Below are positions 13,844-22,069 of a stretch of 45,468 nucleotides of DNA, in pieces. How positions within the stretch are numbered: position 1 is the first letter of the stretch; each line of letters begins with the position of its first letter. The stretch covers positions 70,154 through 115,621 of the forward strand of contig JAFUOO010000008.1 of NCBI GenBank assembly GCA_017472685.1. Direction: 5' to 3'. This stretch comes from Clostridia bacterium. Its GTDB lineage: Bacteria > Bacillota > Clostridia > UMGS1883. The notes beneath the pieces were generated by a model that saw nothing but the letters and a program-made list of their open reading frames with translations, ran no database searches and was not told the origin of the DNA. Made by a program: the position numbers and the translations under genes.

Positions 13844-15679
13844 CTACTGCCTCCTTAACACTACAGAAAACTTTCTCAGCCAATATTCTGTCTGGATAAA
13901 ATATGCAATTGTCTGGGGCGTTGTCATAAGCTGACCGTACCAGGGTTGGGAGGTTTCTTCTGTGAGCAGGGTTTCTGCTTTTTTTATGTTTACAATGTCC
14001 CATAAGGGATTGTCTCTGTCCTTTAAAATGGGAGCAAATAATTCCCTCAGTGCGGAAAGGTATTCGGGGTTATGGGTTTTGGGGTAAGGGCTCTTTTTCC
14101 GCCAGAGCACATCATGTGGCAGAAGGTCTTTGGCTGCATGGCGTAAAAGCCCCTTTTCGCGTCCCAGATAGTTTTTATACTCCCATGGCACTGAGTACAT
14201 ATACTCGCATATGCGGCGGTCGCAGAAGGGCACACGCACCTCCAGTGATGCGTGCATGCTGCAACTGTCCTTACGGAAAAGAAGTGTCTGCATAAAGTGG
14301 TCAATGTTAAGGCGGAACATTTCACGCATACGCTTTTCTGTGGGTGACAAATCGGGAAGCAGGGAAGTGTCGGATAAAGCCTCGGCATAGCGGTTTGCCA
14401 CATAGTCTGAGGGTATTTTACCTTGCAATGCAGGATTTACAAATTCCATGCGGTATTGAGTGTTCTGCGCCCAGGGAAAGCCTGCCGCATCGCGTATATC
14501 CTTATCGCGATACCAGGGATAGCCACCGAAGATTTCATCAGCGCATTCGCCTGAGAGTGCAACGGTGACCTTTTCGCGTATTTTCTTACAGAAGGCAAGA
14601 AGGGATGAGTCCACATCTGCCATTGCGGGTAACCCCTTTTCATCAATCACATGATAAAGAGCGGGGATAATGTCGTCTGTGTCGAGAACAACCTCGTGGT
14701 GGTTGCTTTGTATATGTTTTGCCATTATTTCAATATATTTTTCGTCGCTGTCGGGCTGAAAGTGGCTTGCTTTAAAATATCTTGCCTGGTTTTTATAGGT
14801 TACGGAGAAGGTGTCAAGGGTTTTGCCCTTTTCGCGGAAGCTTTGTGCAGTAACAGCCGAGATGATGGAGGAATCCAAGCCGCCTGAAAGAAAGGTGCCC
14901 AAGGGTACGTCGGAAACCGTCTGCCGCAGTATGGCGTCGCGCACAAGATAGCTTATGTGCTCTATGGTTTCTTCAAAGCTGTGGGGATGAGGCTTGTCGG
15001 CAAGGGAGAAATACCTTTGGATTTTAAAACTGTCCTTGCTTATTTTGCCGAAAAAACCTGCGGGAAGCTCATGTATTTCCGAAAAAATTGCATTGCCGGG
15101 AGTTCTGCCCGGACCAAGGAGCAGTATTTCACTTACAGATGTAGCGTTGATTGTGTGGGGAACATGCGGGTGACATAAAAGCGTGGGAACAGTTGATGCA
15201 AAAATAAGCTCATTTTCATTTTTGTAGTAAAAAAAGGGCTTTACACCCATAGCATCACGGGCAAAGAACAAGCTTTTTTCGCTGCTGTTCCATATGGCAA
15301 AGGCAAATATGCCGTTGAATATGTCAAGACATTTTTCACCGTAGGCAATATATGCACCAAGCACCACCTCGGTGTCGCCCTTTGTTCTGAAGCTGTAGCC
15401 AAGCTTGATTAGTTCGCGCCTTATATCTTCTGTGTTGTAAAGCTCGCCGTTATAAACAATTGTGTATGCTTTGCCGTCTTTTTTGTATGTCATGGGCTGG
15501 CTTGAAAGGCTGGGGTCAACAACTGCAAGGCGCTTGTGCAGAAGAAGGCAACCATCTTCAGAAAATACCCCCTCATCGTCGGGACCCCGATGGGTCATAG
15601 AGTGGAGCATTTCGTGATAAATATCATTTTGTGGATTTATTTTTGTTTTATAATCAATAATTCCTGCGATACCGCACAT
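13844..15679 (-). CDS. asnB: Asparagine synthase (glutamine-hydrolysing) family protein
   Basis: 611 residues. The N-terminal class II glutaminase begins MCGIAGI with nucleophile Cys2 after Met removal; RGPDDEG (31-37), YNGELYN (76-82) and GDTEVVL (101-107) complete the glutamine site. The synthetase domain has the PP-loop SGGLDSS (265-271). It makes asparagine from aspartate, ATP and glutamine-derived ammonia, or, in related AsnB/LtsA proteins, amidates meso-diaminopimelate in peptidoglycan precursors. Tight coupling to a polysaccharide deacetylase, rather than to amino-acid genes, makes a cell-wall role a reasonable alternative. It is preceded by AAAGGATG and a TATAAT-like box in the 15700s, but no convincing -35. 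Confidence 0.93.
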   Translation of the reverse strand: MCGIAGIIDYKTKINPQNDIYHEMLHSMTHRGPDDEGVFSEDGCLLLHKRLAVVDPSLSSQPMTYKKDGKAYTIVYNGELYNTEDIRRELIKLGYSFRTKGDTEVVLGAYIAYGEKCLDIFNGIFAFAIWNSSEKSLFFARDAMGVKPFFYYKNENELIFASTVPTLLCHPHVPHTINATSVSEILLLGPGRTPGNAIFSEIHELPAGFFGKISKDSFKIQRYFSLADKPHPHSFEETIEHISYLVRDAILRQTVSDVPLGTFLSGGLDSSIISAVTAQSFREKGKTLDTFSVTYKNQARYFKASHFQPDSDEKYIEIMAKHIQSNHHEVVLDTDDIIPALYHVIDEKGLPAMADVDSSLLAFCKKIREKVTVALSGECADEIFGGYPWYRDKDIRDAAGFPWAQNTQYRMEFVNPALQGKIPSDYVANRYAEALSDTSLLPDLSPTEKRMREMFRLNIDHFMQTLLFRKDSCSMHASLEVRVPFCDRRICEYMYSVPWEYKNYLGREKGLLRHAAKDLLPHDVLWRKKSPYPKTHNPEYLSALRELFAPILKDRDNPLWDIVNIKKAETLLTEETSQPWYGQLMTTPQTIAYFIQTEYWLRKFSVVLRRQ

Positions 15680-15764
15680 AATGTAAACACATCCTTTATT
15701 TTTGGTGTAAATATTATATGCGGGCAGGACAAAAAATAGGATACTTTAATTGGATTTAAGCATC

Positions 15765-15791
15765 AAAAAAGCCGAGAGTTAAACTCTCGGC
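15765..15791 (-). terminator. Intrinsic terminator of the zinc-ribbon gene
   Basis: Stem GCCGAGAG (15771-15778) with CTCTCGGC (15784-15791). On the minus strand it is followed by six T (15765-15770). Confidence 0.88.
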
Positions 15792-15829
15792 TCGTTTGTT
15801 TGCATAACCTGACCTCTAAGAAAAGGAGA

Positions 15830-16099
15830 TTACTTGTTTTTTGCAAAGCATTCGCTGCAGTAGATGGGTCTGTCGTTCTTGGGAACGAAGGGAACCTTAG
15901 CTTCGCCGCCGCAGGATGCGCATACAGCAGTATACATTTCTCTGTTTTCCTTGAGAGACTGCTTCTTTGCAATTCTGCATTCCTTACATCTCTGGGGTTC
16001 GTTCTGGAAGCCCTTTTCTGCATAGAATTCCTGTTCGCCTGCTGTGAAAACGAATTCGTTGCCACAATCTTTGCAGACTAATGTCTTGTCTTCGTACAT
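15830..16099 (-). CDS. Small double zinc-ribbon protein (zf-trcl / CxxC-x17-CxxC type)
   Basis: 89 residues, with AGGAG 9-10 bp upstream of the ATG. Two cysteine modules: CKDCGNEFVFTAGEQEFYA...CKECR (9-42), the pattern of the probable zinc-ribbon zf-trcl family, and CASCG...YCSECF (60-85), a CxxC-x17-CxxC module. Each has four cysteines placed to bind one zinc. Such proteins are widespread in Clostridia and their function is unknown; RNA or protein binding is usual for small ribbons. It stands between asnB and sigH on the same strand with its own terminator. Confidence 0.8.
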   Translation of the reverse strand: MYEDKTLVCKDCGNEFVFTAGEQEFYAEKGFQNEPQRCKECRIAKKQSLKENREMYTAVCASCGGEAKVPFVPKNDRPIYCSECFAKNK

Positions 16100-16191
16100 G
16101 GTTTTGATCTCCTCGCTTAGATAAAATAAAATATATTCACCTCTTGCAGCTCTTGCGCCGCTTAAAGGTATATGGTAAAATAAAGAGTGTT

Positions 16192-16809
16192 TTAAAATTC
16201 ATCAGAGAATTTTTCAAACTTTTTCTTAATACGCTGTAAGGCATTGTCAATAGACTTGGGGTCTTTTTTGAGGATGGAGGCTATTTCGCCGTAGCTTTTG
16301 CCTGTGAGGTACAAGGATAAAACCTTGCATTCAAAAGCGGAAAGCAGTTCTTCCATTTTTACCGATACCATCTCCATGCTTTCCTTGCCGATAACAATTG
16401 TCTCAGGATTACTTGTTTCATCCGAGGCTATAATATCCATAAGGGAAGTGTCGTTGCCTTCCTCGCTTCTGGTCTTGTCCAAAGAAATGTAAAAGTTTAA
16501 GGGAGAGTGCTTTTGTCTTAATGCCGCCTTTACTGCGCTTATAAGCTGGCGGGTTATGCACAAATCCGCAAAGGATTTGAATGCAGCGTCCTTTTCGCTG
16601 TTGTAATCTTTGATTGCCTTGTAAAGACCTATGAGCCCTTCCTGAACAAGGTCTTTTCTGTCGCCGCCTGCAAGAAAGTAGGAGGACGCCTTCATGGAAA
16701 CCAAGGGCTTGTACTTGCGAAGCATGTACGTGCATGCCTCGTCGCTACCGTTTTGTGCAAGTGCAACAATTTCTTCATCGGTCATGGTATCAAAGGATTG
16801 ATTGCTCAT
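16192..16809 (-). CDS. sigH: RNA polymerase sigma factor SigH (Spo0H) family
   Basis: 205 residues from ATG 16807-16809, which has GGAGG 6 bp upstream; an in-frame Met six codons earlier has no SD. Region 2 contains KDLVQEGLIGLYKAIKDYN, the core-binding and -10 recognition helix of sporulation/transition-phase sigma-H. Region 4 (LTGKSYGEIASILKKDPKSIDNALQRIKKKF) is the -35-binding HTH. SigH drives early sporulation and stationary-phase genes in Firmicutes, which supports a spore-forming ancestry. Its own promoter is at 16840-16868. Confidence 0.92.
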   Translation of the reverse strand: MSNQSFDTMTDEEIVALAQNGSDEACTYMLRKYKPLVSMKASSYFLAGGDRKDLVQEGLIGLYKAIKDYNSEKDAAFKSFADLCITRQLISAVKAALRQKHSPLNFYISLDKTRSEEGNDTSLMDIIASDETSNPETIVIGKESMEMVSVKMEELLSAFECKVLSLYLTGKSYGEIASILKKDPKSIDNALQRIKKKFEKFSDEF

Positions 16810-16839
16810 TAAATACCTCCGCAACATACTATTGGATTT

Positions 16840-16868
16840 ATTTTACAGCTAATTATGTTAAAAGTCAA
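16840..16868 (-). promoter_or_regulatory. Promoter of sigH
   Basis: Read on the minus strand: TTGACT (complement of 16863-16868), 17-bp spacer, TAAAAT (complement of 16840-16845), about 30 bp before the SigH start. Confidence 0.65.
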
Positions 16869-16883
16869 CAAAAAAATGAACTA

Positions 16884-16912
16884 TTGCATTAAAATTTTTT
16901 ATCATGTATACT
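16884..16912 (+). promoter_or_regulatory. Promoter of rqcH
   Basis: TTGCAT (16884-16889), 17-bp spacer, TATACT (16907-16912), about 40 bp before the start at 16954. Divergent from the sigH promoter, leaving 15 bp between the two -35 boxes. Confidence 0.7.
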
Positions 16913-16953
16913 AAAAATGTCGAAAAAGTGTAAAAAAAGAGAGAAGGATAAAC

Positions 16954-18729
16954 ATGCCACTTGATGCTTCGGCGGTAAGATGTGCCGCTTACGAAATTGA
17001 TAAAAAACTAAAAGGTGGACGAATTGAAAAAATATATCAGCCCGAAAGAGACGAAATTGTGCTTGCAATAAAAACCCCGGAGGGGAATTTCAGACTGGTT
17101 ATAAGTGCCAATTCTGCAAACCCCAGGCTTTATATAACAGACATTGCAAAGGAAAATCCTCAGGAGCCTCCCATGTTCTGCATGCTCATGAGAAAGCATC
17201 TGTCCTCCGGCAGGATTGTGTCTGTAACAAGCGTTGATTTTGAAAGAATAACAGATATTGCAATTGAAAGCCGTAACGAAATGGGCGATACGGTGCAAAA
17301 GCACCTTATGTGTGAAATTATGGGCAAAAACAGCAACATTATTCTTGTGGGCGAGAGCGGAAAAATTGTTGATTCCATAAAGCATGTTGACCTTACTGTA
17401 AGCCGTGTGAGAAATGTTTTTCCGGGGCTTAGGTATCAGTTGCCACCCGATAATGAAAGGGAAAATCCACTTGAAATGAGTAAGACGGACTTTTACCGTG
17501 TGCTTGATGCTGCTCCCGAGGGCAGAAGCATTGACAAGGCTCTTACAGCTTTGGTATCAGGAATAAGCCCCCTTATGGCTCGGGAAGCGGCATATCAGGC
17601 AACGGGGAGGGCGGATGTTGTCATTGGCGAAATGACGCAGGACGAAAAGGCGGCTGTTGCATCTTCCCTGGCAGAGCTGTTTGAAAAAATAAAAAATTAC
17701 GAATTTACCGTTACCCTTTTGTACAAAAAGGGCGATGCTAAGCCCTTTGACTTTGCGGTGTACCCTGTAGAGCAGTACGAGGGTGAATTTGTGTGCGAAA
17801 AAATGGATGGAGTATGCGCAGCGCTGGAAGCCTTTTATTCAAAGCGTGATGCGGCAGAGAGAATGCGCTCACGCTCCTATTCGCTCCTTAAAACCGTCAG
17901 CGTACAGGCAGAGCGAATGAGAAAGAAGATTGCGCTTCTGCACGAAACCCTTGCCGAGTGTGAGAAAAAAGAGGATTACCGCATAGCAGGCGATATTATA
18001 ACCGCAAACCTTTACTGCATGGAAAAGGGCGACAAATCTCTTTGTGCAGTAAACTATTACGACGAGGAGCAAAAGGAAATTGTCATTGCTCTTGACGAAA
18101 AAAAGACCCCCAGCCAGAATGCACAGCTGTACTACAAAAAGTACCAGAAGGCTAAGGTTGCCGAGGTTGAAGCGGCAAAGCAGATTGAAAAGGCACGAGA
18201 AGAGGCGGAATACTTAGAAAGCGTAATTGTAAACATTGAAATGGCACAAACCCCTTCGGAGCTTGACGAAATCAAGGAAGAGCTGATTGATGCAGGGGTA
18301 ATAAAGAGCACCTTTTCAAAGAAAAAGGGCGCAAAGAAGGCGAAAATGTCACCTCCTTCGGAGTATAGCTATATGGGCTACACAATCTATTCGGGCAGAA
18401 ACAACGTGCAGAATGACTATATTACGTTAAAATTAGGCAGAGCGAACGATTTGTGGCTTCACGCAAAAAACATTCCCGGCTGTCATGTGCTCATTAAAAA
18501 TCAGGGCGAGGCTTTTCCCGCAAAGGTTATTGAAGCGGCGGCAATTATTGCGGCGACAAATTCAAAGGGTGCAAAATCGGGCAAGGTGGAGGTTGACTAC
18601 TGCCCCGTGAGCCATGTGAAAAAGCCCAACGGTGCAAAAGCAGGCATGGTTATTTATGAGGGCTACAGCACAGCCGTTGTAAGTGCCGACGAAAATTTCT
18701 GCGAAAATATAAAAGTGCAAAAAAAATAA
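16954..18729 (+). CDS. rqcH: RqcH/NFACT family ribosome quality-control protein (Rqc2 homologue)
   Basis: 591 residues, ATG behind AGAGAAGGA. The NFACT-N domain starts with LDASAVRCAAYEI...GRIEKIYQP, and coiled coils occupy about 290-440. The NFACT-R domain near the C-terminus carries YTIYSGRNNVQNDYIT and DLWLHAKNIPGCHVLI (about 497-512). In Bacillus RqcH binds the obstructed 50S subunit with peptidyl-tRNA and adds C-terminal alanine tails that mark the nascent chain for degradation. The region equivalent to the tRNA-contacting Asp-Arg pair reads VDFERITDI, so the pair appears as Glu-Arg; this is my alignment by eye. MutS2, which acts upstream in the same pathway, is at 2544. Older names are FbpA-like or fibronectin-binding protein. 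Confidence 0.93.
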   Translation: MPLDASAVRCAAYEIDKKLKGGRIEKIYQPERDEIVLAIKTPEGNFRLVISANSANPRLYITDIAKENPQEPPMFCMLMRKHLSSGRIVSVTSVDFERITDIAIESRNEMGDTVQKHLMCEIMGKNSNIILVGESGKIVDSIKHVDLTVSRVRNVFPGLRYQLPPDNERENPLEMSKTDFYRVLDAAPEGRSIDKALTALVSGISPLMAREAAYQATGRADVVIGEMTQDEKAAVASSLAELFEKIKNYEFTVTLLYKKGDAKPFDFAVYPVEQYEGEFVCEKMDGVCAALEAFYSKRDAAERMRSRSYSLLKTVSVQAERMRKKIALLHETLAECEKKEDYRIAGDIITANLYCMEKGDKSLCAVNYYDEEQKEIVIALDEKKTPSQNAQLYYKKYQKAKVAEVEAAKQIEKAREEAEYLESVIVNIEMAQTPSELDEIKEELIDAGVIKSTFSKKKGAKKAKMSPPSEYSYMGYTIYSGRNNVQNDYITLKLGRANDLWLHAKNIPGCHVLIKNQGEAFPAKVIEAAAIIAATNSKGAKSGKVEVDYCPVSHVKKPNGAKAGMVIYEGYSTAVVSADENFCENIKVQKK

Positions 18730-18749
18730 ACAATATATAGTATACTTTC

Positions 18750-18778
18750 TTGACATTATGTACAAAAAGGTATATAAT
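18750..18778 (+). promoter_or_regulatory. Consensus sigma-A promoter of rny
   Basis: TTGACA (18750-18755), 17-bp spacer, TATAAT (18773-18778): a full consensus promoter 68 bp before the GTG start of RNase Y, as expected for a strongly expressed gene. Confidence 0.9.
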
Positions 18779-18789
18779 AACATTTGTGT

Positions 18790-18817
18790 TATTGTAGGTG
18801 TAGTAGTACCTATAATA
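18790..18817 (+). promoter_or_regulatory. Inverted repeat in the rny leader
   Basis: TATTGTAGGT (18790-18799) pairs with ACCTATAATA (18808-18817), ten base pairs with one G-U, loop GTAGTAGT. It lies within the transcribed leader; an operator or mRNA hairpin are both possible. Confidence 0.45.
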
Positions 18818-18845
18818 CTTAATTTTATAGATTGGAGGGTTATTA

Positions 18846-20411
18846 GTGAATCCGGCAGTTATTATCAGTATAGCTGCTGTATGTGCCGTTTTATTGGCAA
18901 TTATCGCTGCTTTTGTAGCGTTCCGTGCAGGCATTTCCTATCGCAAGAAGATAGCCGAAGCTGAAATCGGAAGCGCAGAAGAAGAAGCAAAAAAAATTGT
19001 TGACGATGCATACAAGTCAGCTCAGAGTAAGAAGAAGGAAGCCCTGCTTGAGGCTAAAGATGAAATACATAAAGCCAGAGTTGAAGCGGATAAAGAAATT
19101 AAAGAACGCAGAAACGAAATAACAAGACAGGAAAGAAGAATTCAGCAGAAGGAAGAAACTCTTGATAAGAAAACCGAGGCTCTTGAAAAGAAGGACGAAA
19201 AGCTCAACGAAAAGATGAAAGAGCTTGACGTAGAGAAGGAAGAGCTTGGCAAGATTCGCACAAAGCAGCTTGAAGAGCTTGAAAGAATTTCAGGCTTGTC
19301 GGTTGAAGATGCAAAGCAGTTTTTACTTAAGAATGTTGAAAGCGAAGTAAGACACGAAGCAGCAATGATGATTCGTGACATTGAAACCCAGGCAAAGGAA
19401 GAGGCTGAAAAGAAGGCAAAGAACATTATCGGTCTCGCAATTCAGAAGTGTGCGGCAGATCATGTGGCTGAAACAACAGTTTCTGTTGTAAGCCTCCCCA
19501 ACGATGAAATGAAGGGCAGAATTATCGGCCGTGAGGGCAGAAACATCAGAACGATTGAATCGCTCACAGGTGTTGAACTCATTATCGACGATACTCCCGA
19601 GGCAGTTATCATTTCCTCCTTTGACCCCATCCGCCGTGAGGTTGCGCGTCTTGCGCTTGAAAAGCTCATTATGGATGGCAGAATTCACCCCGCAAGAATT
19701 GAAGAAATGGTTGAAAGAGCCCAGAAGGAAGTTGACGCAACAATCAAGCAGGAAGGTGAACAGGCAACCTTTGACACAGGTGTTCACGGTCTTCACCCCG
19801 AGCTTATCAAGCTTCTTGGTCGCCTCCGCTACAGGACAAGCTACGGTCAGAATGTATTGAAGCATTCTATTGAAGTAAGCCACGTAGCAGGCATTATGGC
19901 AGGCGAATTGGGTGTTGACATTACACTTGCAAAGCGTGCAGGTCTCCTTCACGATATCGGTAAGGCTGTTGACCATGAAATCGAAGGCAGCCACGTTACA
20001 ATCGGTGTTGACCTTGCAAGAAAGTACAAGGAAAGCGCAAACGTTATTCATGCAATTGAAGCACACCACGGCGACGTTGAAGCGAACAGCATTGTTGCAT
20101 GTCTTGTTCAGGCAGCTGATGCAATCAGTGCAGCGCGTCCCGGTGCAAGAAGAGAAAACATTGAAACCTACATCAAGCGTCTCCAGAAGCTTGAAGAAAT
20201 TGCTACAAGCTTTGACGGCGTTGAAAAGAGCTTCGCTATTCAGGCAGGTCGTGAAGTAAGAATCATGGTTAAGCCCGACAGAATCGGCGACGGCGATATG
20301 GACTTTATTGCACGTGAAATCGTTAAGAAGATTGAAAGCGACATGGAATATCCCGGTCAGATTAAGGTTAACATAATCAGGGAAACAAGAACTGTTGCAT
20401 TCGCAAAATAA
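18846..20411 (+). CDS. rny: Ribonuclease Y
   Basis: 521 residues, GTG start with GGAGGG (18835-18840). N-terminal membrane anchor (about 4-28), long charged coiled coil (33-190), KH RNA-binding domain (about 212-275; [15 protein letters not shown] is the GXXG loop), and an HD phosphohydrolase domain with the metal motif [12 protein letters not shown] (367-378) and upstream [12 protein letters not shown] (338-349). The membrane-bound endoribonuclease starts mRNA turnover and riboswitch RNA decay in Firmicutes. Length matches the family (about 520). It has its own promoter and terminator, with ymdB immediately downstream as in B. subtilis. Confidence 0.97.
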   Translation: MNPAVIISIAAVCAVLLAIIAAFVAFRAGISYRKKIAEAEIGSAEEEAKKIVDDAYKSAQSKKKEALLEAKDEIHKARVEADKEIKERRNEITRQERRIQQKEETLDKKTEALEKKDEKLNEKMKELDVEKEELGKIRTKQLEELERISGLSVEDAKQFLLKNVESEVRHEAAMMIRDIETQAKEEAEKKAKNIIGLAIQKCAADHVAETTVSVVSLPNDEMKGRIIGREGRNIRTIESLTGVELIIDDTPEAVIISSFDPIRREVARLALEKLIMDGRIHPARIEEMVERAQKEVDATIKQEGEQATFDTGVHGLHPELIKLLGRLRYRTSYGQNVLKHSIEVSHVAGIMAGELGVDITLAKRAGLLHDIGKAVDHEIEGSHVTIGVDLARKYKESANVIHAIEAHHGDVEANSIVACLVQAADAISAARPGARRENIETYIKRLQKLEEIATSFDGVEKSFAIQAGREVRIMVKPDRIGDGDMDFIAREIVKKIESDMEYPGQIKVNIIRETRTVAFAK

Positions 20412-20430
20412 GTTGTAAAACGACGGAAAT

Positions 20431-20475
20431 AAACGGACCCTCGGAGTATATATACACCGTCGGGTCCGTTTTTAA
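20431..20475 (+). terminator. Intrinsic terminator after rny
   Basis: Stem AAACGGACCC (20431-20440) with GGGTCCGTTT (20462-20471); inside it a second stem CGG-A-GTATA / TATAC-A-CCG extends the hairpin. T run to 20475. Confidence 0.85.
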
Positions 20476-20500
20476 ATAATAACAGAAAGAATAAAATATT

Positions 20501-21286
20501 ATGAATATACTTTTTATAGGTGATATTTGCGGCAGATGCGGACGAGAAGCACTGTTTGAATATCTCCCTGACATTAAATACGAATATAACATTGATTTTA
20601 CCGTGGCAAACGGCGAAAATGCCGCAGGCGGCTTAGGTATATCGGTGAAAACATACGATGAAATGGTCAAGGCAGGGGTGGATTTTTTCACCCTTGGCAA
20701 CCATGCCTTTTCAAAATCCAACGAGGCTAAAATTCTTATGGAAAGGAAGGAAAGCCTTATTCGTCCTGCAAACATGCTCCCCGAGGACCTTCCCGGAGAA
20801 GGTCTGGCGATTGTAAGAAGCAGAAGCGGTGAAAAAATTGCAATTATAAATATTATGGGCAAGGTTTATATGGACGAGGTAAGCGACCCCTTCAAGTGTG
20901 TAGAAGAGCTTGTGAAAAAGGCAAAAGAGGCTACAAACATTATTATTGTGGACTTCCATGCCGAGGCAACAAGCGAAAAGGAAGCCATGGGCTTTTATCT
21001 TGACGGCTCTGTTACGGGCGTTTTCGGCACACATACACATATCCAGACGGCGGATGAAAAAATACTGCCCAAGGGAACAGCATATATTACAGATGTGGGA
21101 ATGACAGGCGCTGTAAACTCTGTTTTAGGCATGGAGGTTGAAACTGCAGTGGGCAGGTTTGTAACTCCCGAGGAAAGGCACCCCTTTAAATCAGCAGAGG
21201 GTAGGGCAAGGTTTTGTGCCGTAATGGTAGAGGTTGACGAAAAAACAGGCAAAGCAATTGGAGTGAAACGAATTTGGAAATCGTAA
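20501..21286 (+). CDS. ymdB: YmdB-family metallophosphoesterase (2',3'-cyclic nucleotide phosphodiesterase)
   Basis: 261 residues, the usual length of the YmdB family. Di-metal phosphoesterase residues are in place: GDICG with Asp8, ANGENAAGG with Glu39, LGNHAF with Asn67-His68, DFHAE with His153, and GTHTHIQTAD with His178/His180. B. subtilis YmdB hydrolyses 2',3'-cyclic nucleotides and influences the motility/biofilm decision and RNase Y-linked regulation; the rny-ymdB neighbourhood is conserved here. Its ATG has only a weak SD. Its last 13 bases overlap the next gene. Confidence 0.93.
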   Translation: MNILFIGDICGRCGREALFEYLPDIKYEYNIDFTVANGENAAGGLGISVKTYDEMVKAGVDFFTLGNHAFSKSNEAKILMERKESLIRPANMLPEDLPGEGLAIVRSRSGEKIAIINIMGKVYMDEVSDPFKCVEELVKKAKEATNIIIVDFHAEATSEKEAMGFYLDGSVTGVFGTHTHIQTADEKILPKGTAYITDVGMTGAVNSVLGMEVETAVGRFVTPEERHPFKSAEGRARFCAVMVEVDEKTGKAIGVKRIWKS

Positions 21287-22056
21287 AAAAGGGTAATGTG
21301 CAGTTTCTTGTAAGCGAAAAATTAAAGGGTGTAAAGCACGGCTTTTCCTTGCGCACCGGCGGTGTGAGCGCTGGAGACTTTGACAGCCTCAACGTGGGCT
21401 TAAGGCGTGGCGACAACCCCTTTTCGGCAATAAAAAACATTGAAATATGCACCGATGCCTTGGAAATGGCAAAGGAAAGCTTAACACTCACTTATCAGCT
21501 TCACACAAAAAATGTCCGCTTTCTGGAAAAAGAGGACATAGGCAAAGGGCTTATAAGAGAATGGGGCGAGGGCGTTGACGGCGTTGTAACCGACATGGCA
21601 GGCGTACCTATTATGACCTACAGCGCAGATTGCGTGCCCATACTTTTATATGATGGTGTACGGAAAATGATTGGCGCAGTGCACGGCGGATGGCGAGGCA
21701 CCAAGGAAAACATTGCTTCCAATGCTATTAAGGTTATGTGCGAGCATGGATGCGAAAAGGAAAATATAGTGGCACTCATAGGCCCTGCCATAGGCATGTG
21801 CTGTTACGAGGTTTCAGGCGATGTGGGTGAGGCATTTGAAAAGGATTATCCCGAGTGCGTAAAAAAAATGCCCCATGAAAAATACATGGTTGACCTGAAA
21901 AAAATAACCTACTGTCAGCTTAAGACTGCAGGAGTAAAGGATTGTAATATTGAAAACTCGCTTGTGTGTACGGCATGTGAAAACGACAAGTTCTTTTCGC
22001 ATCGTGCGCAAAAGGGCAGAAGCGGTCTTCTCGGCGGCTTTATACAAATAGATTAA
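21274..22056 (+). CDS. YlmD/YfiH (LACC1-type) purine nucleoside phosphorylase family protein
   Basis: 260 residues, using a TTG start (21274) inside the end of ymdB; GGAG lies 10 bp upstream and no ATG or GTG start would keep the conserved N-terminus. Zinc-site residues are seen in QLHT (His77), YSADCVP (Cys120) and AVHGGWRGT (His137), and the C-terminal block CTACENDKFFSHRAQKGRSG is the family signature. Once annotated as laccase or DUF152, family members were shown to be purine nucleoside phosphorylases with adenosine deaminase and methylthioadenosine activity. Overlap with ymdB, also a nucleotide enzyme, suggests a shared nucleotide-salvage operon. Confidence 0.9.
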   Translation: MEIVKKGNVQFLVSEKLKGVKHGFSLRTGGVSAGDFDSLNVGLRRGDNPFSAIKNIEICTDALEMAKESLTLTYQLHTKNVRFLEKEDIGKGLIREWGEGVDGVVTDMAGVPIMTYSADCVPILLYDGVRKMIGAVHGGWRGTKENIASNAIKVMCEHGCEKENIVALIGPAIGMCCYEVSGDVGEAFEKDYPECVKKMPHEKYMVDLKKITYCQLKTAGVKDCNIENSLVCTACENDKFFSHRAQKGRSGLLGGFIQID

Positions 22057-22069
22057 AGGGTTTGATTTT

